From assembly GCA_008694505.1 (NCBI GenBank), contig VZDJ01004378.1, positions 6,213,532 to 6,277,531 of the forward strand: 64,000 nucleotides of DNA. The letters are read 5' to 3'. The position numbers and the translations under genes are program-made. Below are positions 1 through 18,660 of the stretch, piece by piece. The DNA is from Cyanoderma ruficeps (lineage: Eukaryota > Chordata > Aves > Passeriformes > Timaliidae). Each line of letters opens with the position of its first letter. Positions within the stretch are counted from its first letter, which is position 1. The notes beneath the pieces were generated by a model. That model had not been told where the DNA came from and did not search any database. It was given only the letters and a program-made list of their open reading frames with translations.

Positions 1-1369
1 AGAAATGGTGATAAGGGAAAATGTATCATTCTATTGCAGAAAGCAATCGCAAGCTGCAAGATTTTAAGACCAAATATTTTTCTGAATAGTTGCTCTCCAT
101 AAAAGCAAGGAATATACCTTCATACAATGTCAGCCCAAGACACTAACTGCTCAAGTGTTCTGTCAAGTAATGATGAATGCACTTGCTGCTGAAGTTAGGG
201 AAAGCAAGAAGCAAACTCTGTTTCTGACCTCTTCAAAACCCAAAGAAATATATACTTCAGGCAGGTTCATTAAAAAAGGCTTGACAAGCATTCTTAGCCA
301 GGAATGCTCATGGTTTGCAAAAGTTTTGGGAACCAAGTTCAACTGCTTGGGCTGTAAATTATTTAGAACTCATGACTATGTTAAAAATAAATCTTTAGCC
401 AGGGATAAAAGCAGAAAATACCATTCCACTCTCATTTGAGACACAGAAAGGAGAAAAGGACACTCTTGTGTCCCACTGGCAGGGGTAGCCAGAAATTTTC
501 TTGAGAGGAGTATTTAGGAATGAAACTGATGATCCGTGTAAACCACAGAAATCCATGAAAGTGGAGACAAGGAGAATGGCTCATTTGCCTGAAGGCTGTC
601 CAGGTTTTCTCCATTTAGAGTTTCTCTAACAAAAAATATTAATACTGCTTTCAAGCCTTACCTGACCTACCTCCATAAGCCAATACAGTGTCACCACTGT
701 CACTGTGGTGGATGGAATTTCAGCGGACTTTTCCCAGAAACACTGGCTGTATGAGCTTCCTGTGCCTCATGGCAGTTTGCCATGCAGTTTGCCATGCAGT
801 GAGTGGGAACCCTGACTATGCCAGCAGCTCCCGGCGTCTGTGCTCACTGCTCAGCAGCACCATACTGCCTGTGCACACCTTCCCCAGGCAGGGATTCCCT
901 GGAGCCAAGGAAGCTGACTGAGGCATCCAGTACCAGACAAAATCAGCTCCAGTGTCCTCATGCACTACAAATATTTTCCTTTCAGTTTGCAGCTTCTGAG
1001 GGAAAAAAAGGTGGCACACCTTATCCCCCGAACTTGATCTTCTCTGAGTGATCTGCAGGCTGTGCTGTGGAAGGGGTATCCTGGTTTGGGGTCTCGTCCT
1101 GCAGGCAGCCAAGAGGCAGGCAGGAACTCAGCAGTCTGCATGCTCCCTGCAGCACCCACAGAAATCCTATGGCTTCCAGACTGGAAGCCACATGAAACAC
1201 TTTCAAGGCAATACTACCTGGGATTCTAAGCTGAGCTGCTCTCTGTAAGTTCATATTTCATATACAATTTCATACACAGTCCAATTTTGATGGCCTTGCT
1301 GTGATTTTGATGGTTGATCATTCTCTGTTGGGCAGCCTATTGGCATTCCAGGTCTCTAAGGTTTTGCAG

Positions 1370-1389
1370 AATAAATAAATAAATAAATA
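1370..1389. repeat. (AAAT)n microsatellite
   Basis: Nearly five perfect AAAT units in tandem, inside CFTR intron 11. A simple repeat with no other visible role. Confidence 0.9.
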
Positions 1390-3560
1390 GAAATCCTTCC
1401 GAAAAATGTTTCCTTCTTCCTCCCCTGCAAATTGCCCTGACCTCAGGAACAAAGTGAACAATGCTGTTCAGGCTTGGAACAGTGACAGATGAAGGGTCCA
1501 GCCACTCAAGAGCTAGAAAGTGACCGCCTGGTCTGTCAGGAAATGGGAGATTCTCACAACTCTTTAATTTGATAATAGCATTTACTTCCTGACTGAGAGG
1601 ATTCTGACCTTAAAATCAAGATGCTCTTATGTATGGAAAATCTATTGCAGGTGATTTTTAAATTATTCTCGCATTAACTAGTTATTTCCCTCTCATAAAT
1701 GGAGTCACACAAGCAAATCCCTGGTATTAACACAACAGCTCAAGTATTTGCAGAAAGAGGAATGTGAAAAACAGTGCCAGCAACAGTTTTAAAGAAAAAT
1801 TTTCTGAACGTGACAAAATCACCTTCCTATAAGTCATGAAGTATTTAGGGAGAACACGTGAAATTCTGACATAAAATGTTTTTGGCATTTCTTTGAGACA
1901 ACCTGATCAGATCACTTGTGATCTCATTGTGTATGCAGGAGCCACGTTACTCATCTGTAACTTCAGCATTAACATAGGAGTTTGCATGATTAAGTATCCA
2001 GATATCTAAGCTGATTTAAGCTATTTCCCATTTCTACCAGTACTGCAGCCTGAAATGGTGCTGGTGCCCTTGCTGTTTCTTAATTCCACTCCTTCCCAAA
2101 AAACGCAGGTGAAGAACTGGGCCCAGCATGTCTCCTCCTGAAAACAGAGTAAAATCCCAGCTCTACTGAAATTCATTGCTTTAAAGGTTGTTGGATTTCA
2201 TCAACTATATTTCCTTGCAGGTGTGTCAACATGGAATTTTAATCAGACTTGTAATGAGTTCCCCTTCTGCTCTCCTCTACCCTTCACCTCAAGATAATAT
2301 ATGGCATAGAACAGACAAAGAACTTTTCAGGCTGTAATTATAATAATTAAAAAATGCTTAGTAATTTCTTTCAAAGGCGTAAACAAAGTAATGAAGTCCA
2401 ATAGACACACAATGTTATTTGTTGGAACACACATGACCTATTGTAATAAAGTACATAGGGCTGGTCCAAATACATCCTTGCTGTCATTTTATGCAGGAAG
2501 TGAAATCAAGCCAGGGACAAACCTAATGTAATGATGCTGAACAGAACAAGACTCAGCACATGCATAAAGCACGAAGTCGCCACTGGATTTTCTTTAACAC
2601 ATCTATTTCTAAATGCTTAAATTGAGAAACCAGTTGGTAACTATTCATACATGAAAACTTTTCGATAGCTTGATACCCTTTTTAATAGTTATTTGCATTT
2701 TTTTGCAGTGAAAATGCCATATACATCTACCTCAGCAGTAAAGGGATGCCCCTCATAATACTTTTGGGCTTGGTAAGGAAGAATGCAGCCAGGATAGCTT
2801 CAGGGTGAACAGGAAATATGATCTTGTTATTAAAAAAGAAACCTCAGAATGGACTTCACACTCCAAGTCTTTTTGGTAGAGATTAATTATTATCAGAATC
2901 ATTTGATAAATCATTAGCAACAATGAAGATAATAGAGCATGACAGAAAACAGTCTATAAGAAGCAAGAGTTGTTTAATATGTCCAAGGTTACCCGAACTA
3001 CCCAAGTGGTTCTAATGATAGAACCTAAGTATTTTATTTATGTGAATTCTTTTTATTCCTTAAATTTGTCCTTAATTATGTGGGGTTTGATTGTCTCTTT
3101 TCTGCCTTCCCTTATAAAAGACAAAACAGTCATGAAACTGATGGAACAGAGCAGCAGTCTTGACTCGCTGCATTTCATTTTCATTCTATTTCAGTTCTCG
3201 ATTTACCTTCTGTTTTTATTATAGTCACCTCTACAGTCATCTCTATCCCCTTCCTTTTCTTCATTGCCATTAACATTTTGTATGCTTATTTTCACAGTTC
3301 CCAAAAAAATCCCCACTCTCATTGCTACCAAAATACTCCCTTTTTCATCATCATCATCTTTTGAATTTTTAAAATTTTGAAATCAAGACTTGAGTTTCAG
3401 ACTCATACCTGCTACAGAACACTTCTATGAATTTTTAAAATATGAAGAATTTTCAATAATTTCTTGTATCTTGGCTCTTAGGTAACCAGCCTGAACCAAC
3501 CTGAATCCTCATTTCCCTGGGAATTAAGCCAGAAAAACAGATTTCTTCTAAGTATTTCAA

Positions 3561-3585
3561 TATTTTATTTTATTTTATTTTATTT
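3561..3585. repeat. (TATTT)5 microsatellite
   Basis: Five perfect TATTT pentamers, followed by TGG. It lies in CFTR intron 11, where the transcript would carry AAATA repeats. Likely length-polymorphic. Confidence 0.9.
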
Positions 3586-4317
3586 TGGTAACTCTATTCT
3601 CTCTCCACGGTGCTTCTGTTAGCCAAAGCTTTTGTTAGACTTTAGCTGAACCCTTTATGAAGGATTCATGATCCAAAAGCACAAGCTTTGTTTTTGCAAC
3701 AGTTTGTGACCTCGAACAAAGTGTCAGGCTCACCCAAAACTCACATGAATGCTGGCAAAACTTGTTTTCTCTATGGCAAAATATTTCCGTGGAACAGAAT
3801 TTTTGAAACGTGAAGTAGTCAGTGCACTGCATTTGGGTAGGTTAAATGCAGAGTAAGAGAATTAAATATGATTCCAGAAAAGACAGAGAAGATAGGACAA
3901 CATCAAAGGTAATCAGTCCAGTGCCCTGTACCTAAGACAGGGAAAGGGGTGGGGAGAGCTCTCTTGACTGAAACAGTTTTTTAACTAAATTATATCAACA
4001 AAGAACATTGCGGGTGGGTGTCTCTTATGCATATTTATGTGATCACTGACAAACTTCTTGAAGTCAGTGCATTTGGGAGTTTGTCTCTAATCGAGATGTT
4101 CCCCCGCTATAAAGAAGCTGTGCTAGCCTCTTAACTTCCAGTTCACCCAGAAAACTCACTGTCTGCAGCTTGACAGCTGATCTACCAATGATTTTGGGTC
4201 AGAGATAAGAATTCCAGTTAGAGGAGTAGGAGTCTGTGTAGGCCAGTGGATCACACTAGTGTGGGATGGAAAAACATAAAGGTAGCCAGCTTTGGGGCCC
4301 ACATGTCTGAGATAAAA

Positions 4318-4450
4318 TGGTGGTAGTGGGAGGGTTGATGTGGGGCTAATAACACCAAGGTTGGGGGTTCAATCCCTGGATGGGCTTAAGACTTGGACTC
4401 GATGATCATCGTGGGTCCCTTCCAACTCAGGATATTCTGTGAATCTGTGA
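4318..4450 (+). mobile_element. tRNA-Ile-derived SINE with CR1-like tail (TguSINE1-like)
   Basis: The first half (about 4318-4384) aligns with the body of tRNA-Ile(AAT). GGCTAATAAC keeps the anticodon-loop region, CCAAGG follows, and GGTTCAATCC is a good pol III B box. The A-box half is more degenerate. The second half (4385-4450) is a typical bird CR1 3' end: ACTTGGACTCGATGATC, then CCCTTCCAACTCAGGATATT, ending in ATTCTGTGAATCTGTGA. A tRNA-Ile head with a CR1 tail is the structure of TguSINE1 described from zebra finch, so mobilisation by CR1 reverse transcriptase is likely. It sits in intron 11, antisense to CFTR. It is too diverged in the acceptor-stem and D-arm regions to be a working tRNA gene. 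The left boundary is uncertain by about 10 bp, and I did not find convincing target-site duplications. Confidence 0.8.
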
Positions 4451-4825
4451 CATATCACGTGGACTTTTGGCCTGAAGGAGGCATTTATACTCTTTTAGCT
4501 GTTTATATTGGGATGTGATAAGTTTCACCTTGACATGCCAGTGGCTCTCCCCAGCTGTGAAGACAGGTTAAGTCACTTGCTGTCACATAATTTACACCAC
4601 AGACATGTACCTGATTAGATAACCAAGCCAGCATTTAATACCCTCTTCTAGAGAATTACATATCACATAGCACTCTGTTCTACACTTGAACCTTTTATTG
4701 TTCCTCTCTTCTGCACACTTTGTAATCTGCCCATTTCCCTTGTGAAAACGAGGCTCAAAATCACAGCATGAAGTATTTCACTCACTGTCATAACTTCTCA
4801 ACACCTACTGATTTAGTCATGTGAC

Positions 4826-4923
4826 TAAAAAAAAGAAAAAAAAGCCCAAACCACCAAAACCAATAACCAAAGCAAAACAAAAATACTCAAACCAAACCCA
4901 AACCAACAAACCAAAACCCAACC
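4826..4923. repeat. A/C-rich low-complexity tract
   Basis: About 100 bp made almost wholly of A and C, with degenerate AAACC/CCAAAA units and very few G or T. It starts with an A-rich run. It has no fixed period, so it is low-complexity rather than a clean satellite. A stop-poor minus frame of 80 to 82 codons across it is a by-product of this composition. Confidence 0.7.
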
Positions 4924-7189
4924 CAGCACAGATAAAAGGAGCTGGAGCAGTACATGGGATGCAAGGTTGTGTTTCTGTTTTGGAGCATTCTTGACAGTCC
5001 AGTGAACTTCTCCCCCCAGGGTGGATACCATCATTTGCAAGGAGACGTTGAACACACAGGAACACAATAGGCCTGGGCTTGGCCTATTGACTCGTCTTTT
5101 TCTATAGTTAATCTCTCCATAATCTAGTAATTAGATGAAAATTAATCTCCTTCACTCCCAGTAAACCCAACCCAAAACCCTACAGAATCTGGCCCCAAAC
5201 TTCTTTAGTACTATTATATAATTCAATTTCACATGGAAGCACTTCCTCTATTTGCACTCCAAGTTAAACATTACATTTATGAGCAGCTGGTGTCTCTCAA
5301 ATCAGAACGTGTGTTTACTTAGACAGTGGTAATCTCTCAAAGGTAGTTTGCTATTATGTGTTTATGGACTCTTAGGTAACTCTTGAAGGATCAAATTAAT
5401 TAACTAGGTGGAAAAATATCTATCTCACATACCAAAAAGGTAAAACTGGAAGTTATGGAGGTATGGTTTCAAAACTCATGAAACACTGTACCCACTCAAA
5501 TGTGATATGATGCTGGTTTATTTTTAAACACAAATAACTATAACAGGCTTGCTTCTGTAGTCTTGACCGGAGAAATGTCTTCTCTTAGGATGAGTTTTTT
5601 CAATATTAACAACATTTAAGCATGAAAATTCCTGTTTCAGCTGTCCAGGGTTTAACCTGTTTAACTTATCAAGTGGTAAAATCAAACAAAAATCCAATAC
5701 CCTGCATATAGCAGGGTAAATACTGATTTTTCAACCTAAATATCTGAAAATCAAGACATGTTCCTTTCCTATTTTTCATAATATGAGTATAAAGGATTTT
5801 GAAAATCCACATACCACCTACAAACTATATCCTATCAATTTCCATTAATATTCATGTTATCCCTGCCATTACATTAATACAACCTCCAATTAATACAATC
5901 CTTAGGGAAGTTACACCTGTAGAATTACTTCAAATTTAGTGGCAAATTTCCACAGACATACGAACTCAGGAAGTTTACATCTCTCAGTGGCTTTTACAAT
6001 ATACTTGATCCTTAATTGATGTGTTAGACAAAAGTTCAGACTCTCTTGCTACAATTTTTATTATGAATGTGATGAAAGGTACTTGATAAAATGGGTAAAC
6101 CACTTCATCAAAAGTGCTACTGAGGCAGCACCAATTCATCTTATCTTACTTTTGAGTACTTTTCCATTTGCCTATGGGGACTGCCTTTAGAAAATGCGCT
6201 CGGAATCCATACCAATTACATTTTGTCTGCTGTCTATTATAGCATGCCAATATAAGACTTCAGAGGTAGATTTGAGGTAATACAGGCAAACTCAAAAATA
6301 CTCTTAATAAAACAATTCAAAAAATTTCAAAAAAGCTTCTAAATAAAGGAAAAAACAGTAAGGATTACGGATCTGTGCTGGAATAGTTTAATAGTTTAAT
6401 AGGAGGTTAAAACCTTCACTTTCTTATTTGCTTAGTGTGACCTTAATTTTAGAGGTCATATTAAATTAGGCACTCATCCTGCTTTCTTGCTTGCTAAAAT
6501 AATCACTGTTTCTCAAGAAAAGGAAAAGAGAGCAAGAAGGTAGTGAAGAAGGAACAAGTAGCCCTTTTCCTATACATCTTGAAAACTTTTTACTGTGATG
6601 TTTTGCAGAATGGGTCATGTCATTTAAATGTATTGGCAGTCCCTTGAGTTCAGCATCACACAAAAATGACTACAAACAATTTACATCTCATTGCAGTCAT
6701 ATTCAGTGTGTGCCCCGCTTTCAGAAAGAATTTTTGCCAGTAAGGTTGTTGCTTTTAGATATCAAGAAGACTAAAGAAACTCTTAATGACAGTGCCTTTA
6801 TCTCAACTCCAAAGCACTCTTTTTCTGTTCTTTTGCCTTTTTCTGCTTTTCTCTTAACCTCCTCCCATTTACAAACTGCAGTAATGAGAACAACATTGTA
6901 AAATATGATTTTAACCCCTCTGATGCTCTACTTACTCTCAAAGGAAAAACATAATTGAGAAGTATAATTGTAAACAAGTTCTGAATAATTTTACATATAT
7001 AAAACAGGCTACAGTACCATAAAAATATACATAAAACGATAAGTTTAGAAAGTATCCTAGGCATACTATCACTGATGCACAGAGATGAAGTTGAGAACCC
7101 ACCTCAGGATTCTTCAGTATTGTGTACCTGTACAGTGACATCCTCAAATTTTGAGAAGCAGTGGTGCTTAGATCTGACAAACTTCCCCC

Positions 7190-7550
7190 ACTGAGCCGTC
7201 CACACGCGACTATCTTTCATTATGGAGCATTTCCACAACTCAGATCTCGTACACTTAGACTGGGTTGCACTGTGGTGTCCCTTGCCCCTGCTCCCCCCAT
7301 GTGCCAGAGAACACTACAGAGAAGAGCTGTGAGGACCAGAAGCCATGAATGACTCCTATGACACTCTACTGCTGTCACATGTGTCATCAAGTGGGACTAC
7401 CCTCCAAGGAGCACCATTAAGACCCATGCTTCCCACACGTCGTCACAAAACCGCATCTACCGCAGGGCAGTTCCCTGTGCCTGACCGCCCGTCAGTCACA
7501 CACCCATCTCAGGGGCGTTGGGTGAGAAAACAGCCACGCTATGCACGAGA
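7190..7550. other. CpG-dense segment in AT-rich intron, unclassified
   Basis: Within AT-rich intron 11 this ~360 bp patch has many more CpGs than its surroundings (for example CACGCGAC, CACACGTCGTCAC, ACCGCATCTACCGCAG, GACCGCCCGTCAG, GGGGCGTTGGG). I recognise no family. It could be an inserted element such as an LTR fragment, or a small regulatory island. A 30-bp tandem repeat follows shortly after at 7613. The short open frames across it resemble no protein I know. Confidence 0.4.
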
Positions 7551-7612
7551 AAAAAGGATGCTTGAGAGACATGTACACACTAATTAAGCTTTTAACCTCA
7601 GGCACAGACTTA

Positions 7613-7672
7613 CATCCTAGTGCATTTTGCCGTACACAAACACATCCTAGTGCATTTTGCCCTACACAAACA
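7613..7672. repeat. 30-bp tandem duplication, two units
   Basis: Two adjacent 30-bp units (7613-7642, 7643-7672) starting CATCCTAGTGCATTTTGCC and differing only by G versus C at the twentieth base. The near identity suggests a recent duplication. It lies in CFTR intron 11. Confidence 0.9.
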
Positions 7673-9565
7673 CACTTTGTCAAACTATCTTGCCAGAGCA
7701 TTTACGAGGTATGCAGATCTCCAATATACCATAACAGTTTTCTTTTCAATCTTCATTTTCTGTTTCACAGTACATCATGAACAGATAGAATGGCACAACT
7801 GGAGGGTAGGTGAATTGCATCAAGGCAACAAGATTAAGAAGCTGAAGGGAGAAATCTCTTATGAGAGTTAAGGAAGCACAAATGTGGCTACCTGAACTAC
7901 TTGGACTAAAAAATGTCCCATTTCAGCACTCTAAAATCCTATAAACTTACGTAAGCTTATAAAAGAAATAATAGAAAATTCTTCTGTTGCCCATAGTTTC
8001 ACTGTTTTTCAGTAACACTTTTTGTGATTAATTGAAATTACCTGGAGAAGAAATAATCTTTTTAACCTTTCTTTTGATGAGTCCATACACAAATAGAAAA
8101 AATGCAAAGCTGTGAGAATATCTTTTAGAACAACATGAAAATTTCTTCCATTCAGGAAAAATCTACCAAAGCAAACCTGTTGTTTAGGTAATGGCTAACA
8201 TAACCAGATTTGCCATTCTCGACAACTTTACAGAATCTAACATAAGACACATTCTAACCTCTGAATAGAGATCTGATTTCCCATTCAGGGGCAATTCTAT
8301 TCTTGGACACCTAAAAATATGGAAAGTTCTGGGAAATATTTACTTGCACTTTCTATCTTTCCTAGTTACTTAGAGATAAATTTGCTTTGCATACTTAACA
8401 ACTCTAAAGAGGCTCTAAGTGATACCTACTTAGTAAATTAACTACATATCAAATCAAAAAAGTCAGGCAGGAGAATGTAGCACTGACTTTTGTGAAAATT
8501 CCCACGTACCACAAATTATTTAAGTTATGCTTCTGTAATATTTCCCTATCTTTATAAACCTAAAACAGAGTGGAGAGCAGCATTTATGACATCACCTGGC
8601 TTCAGTATCCTGTTCTGCTGCAGACAAGTGCAGGCTACTCACTGTCTGTCTGGAAGCCTCAAACCCACATAAACAGTATGATGTGACCTGCACAGAGTGA
8701 CCTGCAGTGTTTTATTGGCACTAATAAAGAAGGAGAAAAGAAATCAAATTACCAGTTGGACTAGATCTTCAGTTTGCTTCCTCTATAGGTTAATGGTGGA
8801 AATGGCAAAGTAAAAGGGGCACTTCATAGGTATATTACTTTTTATCCTACTAACACATCTATTTGCCCACTGGGTCAAAGAAGATGTCTTTGTATTCCAA
8901 AAGCATTTTGGTGAGTATGGAGCTTGGAAATAAATCTGACTTAGCCATTGTTAAGAGTTCTACATTAAATGACTCGGAGCACATGGGCAATAAGGAAATA
9001 AACTCTTTTGTGTCACCAATCCTTGGTTTCTTGAGAGCTCCACATAAGAACTAGGCCCAGCAGGCCTGTTGTCAGGTGGAATATATAACTGCCTATGAAG
9101 GTTGCAGAGAAGGGGGAAGACTGAACTCAGGCAAAACCCCTCTGGTTTCTCCTTTCTGAAGAACGAGAACAAACACACACACACAAACTCCAATGCAAAG
9201 CACTAATATAATAAACCCCTAAAAAGTCGCACTGGGGAATAAACAGGGAATTAATATTTGAAATCCATCCTTCAATCTGCCATACTGAGTCTTGTTTGTT
9301 AACTAACACATGAAAGCTAACAAGTCAAGAAAGCATAATAGGAATAAGGTAATGCATTTGGCTTCTGTCCAGATTATTCTGCCTTGTCTTCAGACCAGCC
9401 CAATTTATTCAGTCCAGGAGAAAAAAAACCATGTAAGTATCAAACATGATCTCAAATAATAAGCCCTGCTAGGAGGTGAAGCATATCATTCTGCACAGAG
9501 CTGCACCAGCACAGATCAAAGCTGGCTTGATGAGCCTGCTTGGAGAACAAAGGAGCTGCAGCCTG

Positions 9566-9639
9566 CTGAGACACAGAGCCATCCCATGACCACTGAGACA
9601 CCAAGCTGTCCCACCAGCACTGAGACACTGACCCACCGG
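9566..9639. repeat. 27-bp degenerate minisatellite
   Basis: The word CTGAGACAC recurs at 9566, 9593 and 9620, exactly 27 bp apart. The units end in CCATGACCA-like and CCACCAGCA-like sequence, and the third is partial. As 27 is divisible by three, the minus strand shows 9-residue repeats in two overlapping open frames (9452-9739 and 9516-9845). I take these frames to be non-coding, since neither matches a known protein. Confidence 0.75.
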
Positions 9640-10768
9640 TAATCACCTGCTGCTCTAGGAAAGGCCTGGCTGGGGAAGCCTCCTCGAGCAAGGGCAGTTT
9701 TGAACTGCTGAAACCAGGTATTTCTTGGAGCTTTGGCATTAACTATAACTTTCACAACCAGCATTAAGGACAACTCTACAGAAAGGCTGACACAGAGGTT
9801 GTTAATTCTCCTGTCTTCAGGAGCTTCCAAAGAGATTTCCAGCAAACCAAATCAAAAACCCAAACATAAGCTTAAATAGCCAGAAACATATAGGGTAATA
9901 TTACTTTATCACTTAACTATACCCTGCTCTGAGATAAAATGAAGTAGTAACCTTATCTTATTTTTAAACAAACTGGCTATTGCTTCTTGTTTGACTGGTG
10001 CTAAGGAAAAATGTTTCACTATGTGACCAAAAGAAAAACCCTATTCAGCACAGTTAAATATTTACTGGTTTTATTTGTATATTACAGACAAAATCTTAAG
10101 GCATAGCAAATTTTGCAAAGGTCTCAAATGCTGGCTCCTTTTGTATCTTTCTATCTGTAAAATATGCTTCCCCATACTACCCTCTGTCAACATCAAACAC
10201 ATACAAAGACATTTTAAGGTAATTGTACTCATTGGGGGCTGCATGGCACATAGGATAGATCCTGCAATTATTTCCAGTGTAAGAACTTCTAGTGTATGCA
10301 CAGAAAAAATCCCAAATATAGTCAAGACTCTCCACTAAATAATTCAGATTTCTGCCACAAAGTTCCAGTTATCTCTGGAGCCATTTTTGAAGTGCAAAAG
10401 AAAGGAGAAAAACAGGTTAATTTCCAAAACTGTAAGGAAAAAGCTTCTTTGTGTGGAAGAAATATGACAAAAAATATTTAGGAATAATATATTTGCACAT
10501 AATTTCTTCAACACCTGTAGGCTTACTCAGGTTTTTAAATATTAAGGAAGGCCAAGAAGGCAGATACCATATAATATCTGTGCCAGCTTACTTAGCTTCA
10601 GTTGTGTAAACTACCAGAACTGTCAATGTCAGTGTATCTCCCAAGCAGCTGGCAACAAGATGACTTGCACTTCCACCAAATTGGGATGTCAGGCTGAGCT
10701 CCTTAAATCTCAGAAATTTCTCACTTGCTTTAAGCCCCATTCCCATACCTTTTCTTTGGGGTTTTTCA

Positions 10769-13594
<2,826 letters not shown>

Positions 13595-13777
13595 CTTGCC
13601 TGCTCCAGTAGATCCAGAAACAGCTAATAGCTGCCCTTTCTCAATCTTGAAATTTATATCCTGAAGAACAGGAGAGGCATGAAGGGGAAAATTACTGAAG
13701 AAGAGATTGCTGTCAGTGCTAGGAGCTTTGCTGTTGCTGTTTTCCTGGTTTGCCTTTACAAACAGCTCTCCAATTCC
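13595..13777 (-). CDS. CFTR: CFTR exon 10 (legacy exon 9): start of NBD1, Walker A
   Basis: This 183-nt exon, the human length, has acceptor gtatgttgcag|GGAATTGG and donor GGCAAG|gtattt. It encodes residues 405-465: GIGELFVKANQE, then the variable regulatory insertion (NSNSKAPSTDSN against the human NNNNRKTSNGDD), then LFFSNF, and PVLQDINFKIEKGQLLAV leading to the Walker A loop GSTGAGK. The loop binds ATP phosphates at the degenerate NBD1 site. The residue two before its first Ser is Ser here, Ala in human (A457). Both phenylalanines equivalent to human F429 and F430 are kept. The acceptor lacks the TG-repeat plus T-run of the human gene. Confidence 0.98.
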
Positions 13778-16981
<3,204 letters not shown>

Positions 16982-17540
16982 TCACAGTTTACCAATTGCA
17001 AATATTTTGGATGGAACTGTTGGCATAACAATTAACTCAGAGGCTCACTCATCCTCCTTATTTTCTAGAATTGCAGCTAAAAATTAAATTTTTGGGCCTA
17101 AAAAATCATTAGAGTCGCATTTTGACATCAGTGTTCAAAGACGTTAGACAAAGTAACAATAATCTGTCATGATTTACATACCCAATAAACCACAAGCCTC
17201 TACAATTCCTGGCACAACCAACCTCAAGCATCTAACACTGTGGTATGTGATGTACCCCCTGAAGCATTTAGATGCATAACTCCTCTAGAAAAAAGATACT
17301 TTGAAATGCCAGATGTGCTATATGTTACCATAGAGAAACCTTAACAATGGACAATCTGATTATAAGGTCATCTTCTTTTGCATGGCAACCTACTAATGGC
17401 TTCACCCATGAATTAAGGCGCCACTTAACCTCTGTTTGAAGAGGGGAAAGGCAGGGAGTCTGCTCTCCACCCTCCTTTCTCCATAGAAGTTCAGTCCACA
17501 GAGAATCTTACTGATTCCTGTGCAGTCAGGGATGCACTAA

Positions 17541-17592
17541 CAACTTTTTCAGTGTGTTCCCAAGCACAACTTTTTCAGTATGTTCCTACAGT
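17541..17592. repeat. 26-bp imperfect tandem duplication
   Basis: The 20-mer CAACTTTTTCAGTGTGTTCC at 17541 recurs at 17567 with one change (GTG to GTA). That is two units of 26 bp in intron 7. No function is visible. Confidence 0.75.
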
Positions 17593-18298
17593 CTGATGCA
17601 GCCACAAGCAAAAGTTTCCCAGAGCTCTGTAGATTACAGCCTTACTTGGGACAGGTCTTGCTGATGCAATATGAGTACTTGGAAAGAGATGTAAGGGACC
17701 CTACGAGCCCTGTGCATGTACGGAGTGTAGACCAGTGAATGCCTGGTTTTGGAGTAATGCTGCAGGAACCAGTACTAATACATAAGCTTGAGATCCTTCA
17801 CTTTATATAAAGATGTGTCTCTGCTGGAAAAGTACAGACACTTCCAACCTTCACTTTCTCCAGTGCTACGCCATGGTTCAGAGGAACAGTTTGGTGGGGT
17901 GGGTTTTTTTACTTCTCTGAATACATTGCATAGGAGTGCAGGTATGTTTATTCAGGCATTTGTTATGAACACTTATTTTCAGTGCAGACTTAAGAGGTCA
18001 CAGAGTAGACAGCCCATATTGGTGTCTCTGAAGCTGATTAAACTGGCTTGTATCAGAAAATGCCAGCATGCAAAAATGATTTTGTGATGACTGAGTTATA
18101 ACACACTGGCGAAAACACAGGTATGGCTTCAAGCACAAGGTCCTGTTTCCTAGCAGTTTAACAAGCCCAGTGACTGGGAGGTGCTGCAGAGCGGATGTTG
18201 CAAGCCAAATTCAATTGAAACTCTGATATTTCTGGATTGACTTGCTCTGGTGATGTCTTCACCAAGTGACCTGCTGGGTGACTTAAAAAAAATACAGA

Positions 18299-18660
18299 AG
18301 AATCATAGAATTATAGGATGGTTTGGGTAGGAAGGGACTCCAAAGATCATCCAGTTCATACCCTCTGGCCAAAAGCAGGGACACCTTCCACTAGACCAGG
18401 CTGCTCCATGCCTCATCCAGCCTGACCTTAAACACTTCCATGGATGGGGCATCCACAGCTTTTATGGGCAACTTCTGCCAGCGTCTCAGCACCCTCACAG
18501 GGAAGAACTGCTTCCTAATCTAATCTAAATCCACCCTCCTTCAGTTCAAATCCATTCCCCTTTGTCCTATCACTATGTACCCTTGCAAAACATCCCTCTC
18601 CTGATTTCTTGTAGAGTACTGAAAGGCCACAATAAGGTTTGTCCAGTGCCTTTCTTCATA
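18299..18660 (-). mobile_element. CR1 LINE 3' end fragment
   Basis: This reads as the reverse complement of a CR1 3' end. It starts AATCATAGAATTATAGGATGG, continues with GGGACTCCAAAGATCATCCAG, and carries the typical CR1 UTR words ACCAGGCTGCTCCATGCCTC, AACACTTCCATGGATGGGGC and TTCCTAATCTAATCTAAATC. Homology fades after about 18660. It is 5'-truncated, as most genomic CR1 copies are, and lies in CFTR intron 7. No coding capacity remains. Confidence 0.93.

Noticed and set aside
4318..4384. Possible tRNA-Ile gene
   Set aside because: The B box and anticodon loop are good, but the D arm and acceptor stem are degenerate and a CR1 tail follows directly, so it is a SINE head.
9165..9190. Short CA/ACAC run
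   Set aside because: Only a few CA units; too short to annotate as a microsatellite of interest.
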